Notes under the pieces: generated by a model
Told to the model about the DNA's origin: nothing
Databases searched by the model: none
Seen by the model: only the letters and a program-made list of their open reading frames with translations
Shown: piece after piece, positions 61,925-64,000 of the stretch
Numbering within the stretch: the stretch's first letter is position 1
Layout of the letters: each line of letters opens with the position of its first letter
Origin: Deltaproteobacteria bacterium
GTDB lineage: Bacteria; Myxococcota_A; UBA9160; UBA4427
DNA length: 64,000 bases
Assembly: GCA_002719955.1 (NCBI GenBank)
Contig: PBFW01000067.1
Span: 62,001 to 126,000, forward strand
Direction of reading: 5' to 3'
Program-made: the position numbers and the translations under genes

Positions 61925-62766
61925 CTCGATTCCTCTCGCGCCCCGGTGCGGTTCCGTCGTGGATATCGCCCAGAGGGGTAGGTTTGGTCATATTCCTCGT
62001 CGATGAAACGGTGGAGGGCGTTTCTGCGCTGAGTCATCCTTCGCATGACACTTTCCGTCATTAGTGCTGCTTGTCGTGTCCGGTGGGGCAGTGTTTGCGA
62101 GGCGGTGTCGTTTCTGGCCGTGGAGCCCCGTCCGTCCTCCATCCGGGTTGCCCCCTGGCTTCTCCAAAGCATTTCAATTCGAGGCGATTCAATGATCCCG
62201 GATCGCCTTCGCTCCATCATCCGCGCAGGTTGGTGTGGGTCGCGCCGGAGAGGAGATGCAGGGCCAGGAACCGAGTTCGTGTCGACCATAACTCGTCCAC
62301 GGCTCGCCGGTCGCTCGTCCGGCGGGCTCGCAGATGAATATTGATTTAATATTTATATTGCTAGAATTTCACCTATTTAGCCAGCAAATTTCGTATTGCC
62401 CGGGCAATCGAAGGGAATTTTGTGTATCGCGAGAAGTGCCCCTCGTGTCGTTTCCTTCCCTCTTAGAGTGCGCTCAAGGTGACGAGAGGTGATGTGGATT
62501 CGCCACGCTGCTCGTCAACTCTTGCTTGGGCCGGCTGATTGTCCGCATGATCCCCTCCTAACGATTATGTAGCTCGCTTATCCGCGATGTGTCGGAAGAG
62601 ACGCACAATTTGAGTGTGAGGCGGCTCTAACGGCCATTCTGTTGCCGTCGTGTTGCAGATCTGCTGGTTCTGTCACGTCTCGAGCCGGAAAAGTTCCGTT
62701 TCGCGCCGCGACCGGTCCGATCCGCAGTCGAGCTGAGAGCGGGGCCATCCCTCGCGGGGACGGTCG
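61925..62766. other. 842-base gap upstream of the sigma-factor gene, with AT-rich island
   Basis: No confident gene. An AT-rich stretch at about 62335-62394 stands out, next to a perfect 14-base palindrome ATTGCCCGGGCAAT (62395-62408). A frame on the minus strand (61921-62289) ends exactly at the sigma start but begins poorly. Promoters for the sigma gene must be here. Confidence 0.45.
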
Positions 62767-64000
62767 CTAGAGCGGCCAAATCCAGGGGATCGCGATCAGC
62801 GCGACCGCCGCACAGATCAGATCGAGGGGAATACCGACTCGGATGAAATCGCGGAAGCGGTAGCCGCCGGCGCCGTAGACGATCAGGTGGGTCTGATAGC
62901 TGGCCGGGAAGGCAAAGGCGCAGGCGGAGGCGATCGCGACCGTCATCACGAAGGGCCGTGAGTCGACGCCGAGCTGGGCGGAAGCGGCGAGGGCGATCGG
63001 AAACATGATCGCCACCGCCGCGTTGTGATGGAGCGTCTCGGCCATCGTGAGGCAGAGCAGGTAGATCACGATGAGCGTCGCGATCGGCCCGAGATGTCCG
63101 ACGCTCACCACGAGTCCCTGGGCGACGAATTCTGCGGCTCCGGATCGGTCCATCGCATTGGCGATCCCGAGCCCGCAGCCGATCGTGATCAGCACGGACC
63201 AGTCGACGGCCATACGCGCCTGACTGGCGCTGATACAGCGTGTTCCGATCAACGCCGCCACTGCGACGAACGCGGCGATCGAGATGTGGACGTTGGCAAG
63301 GCTCACGGCCAGCACCATCACCGCCAGGATGCCGAGGGAGACGCGGGCGCGTTCGAAGGCCGGGGGGGTTGCGCCCGGGAGTTCGCTTGCCAGATAGAAG
63401 TCGCGGCTGTTGCGGTGCAGGCGCATGAACTCGGGCGCACATTGCATCAGCAGGGTGTCGCCGGGGCGCAGGACGATGTCGCCGATCTTGCCCTGCACGC
63501 GTTCGGCATTTCGATGTACGGCGATCACCACGGCGTCGTAGACCGACCGGAAATTCGATGCCTTGACCGATTGTCCGATCAGGGGAGAGGATCCCGACAC
63601 GACTGCTTCGACCATCGGTCGGTTGCGCCCCCCCGGCAGACTTCGCAGCAACTCCTCGGGCGCCGCCGGCTCGAGACCCCGGGTGCGCTGGAGGTCGATG
63701 ATCGTCGAGAGGACACCGGCGAAGACGAGGATGTCGCCGCTCTGGAGAACCTCATCGGGGCCGACCGGCGTGATCAGGTGGGCACCACGGTCGATCTCGA
63801 CCAGAAAGAGCCCCGGCAGGTTTCGCAGGGCAGCTTCTTCGACGCTCTGGCTGCTCAGGGGACTGTCTTCGGTCACCCGCATCGCGGCGGTGTATTCGCG
63901 GCTTCGATCGTCGAGTTCCTCTGTCGCGTCGACGTGATCGGGCAGGCGGCGGGGGGCGATGAAGAGGAGGTAGAGGAAGCCGGCGGAAGCGATCAGAACG
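62767..64000 (-). CDS. SLC13-family permease with RCK/TrkA_C domains (runs off right edge)
   Basis: About 411 residues are visible, without the N-terminus. First visible residues are VLIASAGFLYLLFIAPRRLP (membrane), then two TrkA_C (RCK-C) cytoplasmic domains (LPGLFLVEIDRG..., VYDAVVIAVHRN...), then at least five membrane helices, ending ALIAIPWIWPL. This is the SLC13/DASS-type permease with an inserted pair of regulatory domains, moving an anion (sulfate, dicarboxylate or similar) with sodium. The frame is open to 63999. Confidence 0.88.
   Translation of the reverse strand, partial: VLIASAGFLYLLFIAPRRLPDHVDATEELDDRSREYTAAMRVTEDSPLSSQSVEEAALRNLPGLFLVEIDRGAHLITPVGPDEVLQSGDILVFAGVLSTIIDLQRTRGLEPAAPEELLRSLPGGRNRPMVEAVVSGSSPLIGQSVKASNFRSVYDAVVIAVHRNAERVQGKIGDIVLRPGDTLLMQCAPEFMRLHRNSRDFYLASELPGATPPAFERARVSLGILAVMVLAVSLANVHISIAAFVAVAALIGTRCISASQARMAVDWSVLITIGCGLGIANAMDRSGAAEFVAQGLVVSVGHLGPIATLIVIYLLCLTMAETLHHNAAVAIMFPIALAASAQLGVDSRPFVMTVAIASACAFAFPASYQTHLIVYGAGGYRFRDFIRVGIPLDLICAAVALIAIPWIWPL

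Noticed and set aside
1-64000. tRNA, rRNA, mobile element or prophage in the gaps
   Set aside because: The gaps were read on both strands; no transposase, integrase, rRNA-like stretch or tRNA cloverleaf was recognised.

Overview
The window is one continuous stretch of high-GC chromosome from a Gram-negative, aerobic, lipid-using heterotroph. The Gram-negative call rests on an ExbB/ExbD/TonB energiser, lipoprotein and periplasmic signal peptides, and cytochrome c. The ImuA/ImuB/DnaE2 mutasome, paired acyl-CoA dehydrogenases, phytanoyl-CoA dioxygenase-like protein, DUF6502/DUF5666 pair and a DUF3450/TtpC-type TonB operon fit a proteobacterium or a Myxococcota/former-deltaproteobacterial lineage. 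I cannot place it more precisely. I see no rRNA, tRNA, CRISPR array, insertion sequence, phage gene or plasmid function. Both ends cut through genes: an aldehyde dehydrogenase on the left and an SLC13-type permease on the right.

Left part (1-12.5 kb): a quinone oxidoreductase; a TesA-like esterase divergent from a YbbA/YbbP-like ABC exporter; a membrane-anchored FHA protein; then a tightly overlapping set of a c-type cytochrome with an N-terminal extra domain, a divergent GTP cyclohydrolase II, and a SIS-creatininase fusion. This last set is the best candidate for an undescribed system. The cyclohydrolase keeps its zinc cysteines but has Arg where E. coli RibA has Tyr105, and its partner carries a creatininase-type (FAPy-deformylase-like) domain.

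The 12.5-25.5 kb block is all on the minus strand: lutABC (lactate oxidation), two acyl-CoA dehydrogenases, a sugar-permease-like MFS protein, a membrane/spermidine-synthase/TPR fusion, a DUF1232 protein, then fabH-fabF. A 1 kb gene-free gap separates it from a six-gene plus-strand TonB operon (DUF3450, TtpC-like, ExbB, ExbD, TonB, TPR; 26.6-31.7 kb). Transketolase, a cyclophilin and a GreA-like factor follow.

At 35.2-39 kb a secreted protein of unknown function, a DUF5666 protein and a DUF6502 putative regulator share a 15-bp operator-like motif (TGGGA-N5-TMCCR) found three times. An SDR gene next to them has its ribosome-binding site inside an 11-bp tandem repeat. From 39 to 49.8 kb lies a mutagenic DNA-repair region: dnaE2, dinB, imuB and imuA. 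The dnaE2 and imuA starts carry the same 11-bp direct repeat. metF, purN and a PfkB-type (adenosine kinase-like) gene adjoin it.

The right part (52-64 kb) holds an L-2-hydroxyglutarate oxidase-like protein, a PP2C phosphatase and a kinase-like protein lacking an obvious ATP site, a fatty-acid desaturase pseudogene (in-frame TGA, lost third histidine box), TypA, a PhyH dioxygenase, ThrH, UppP, a sigma-70-family factor and the permease. All calls come from reading the sequence and from general knowledge of the families; no database search was run.
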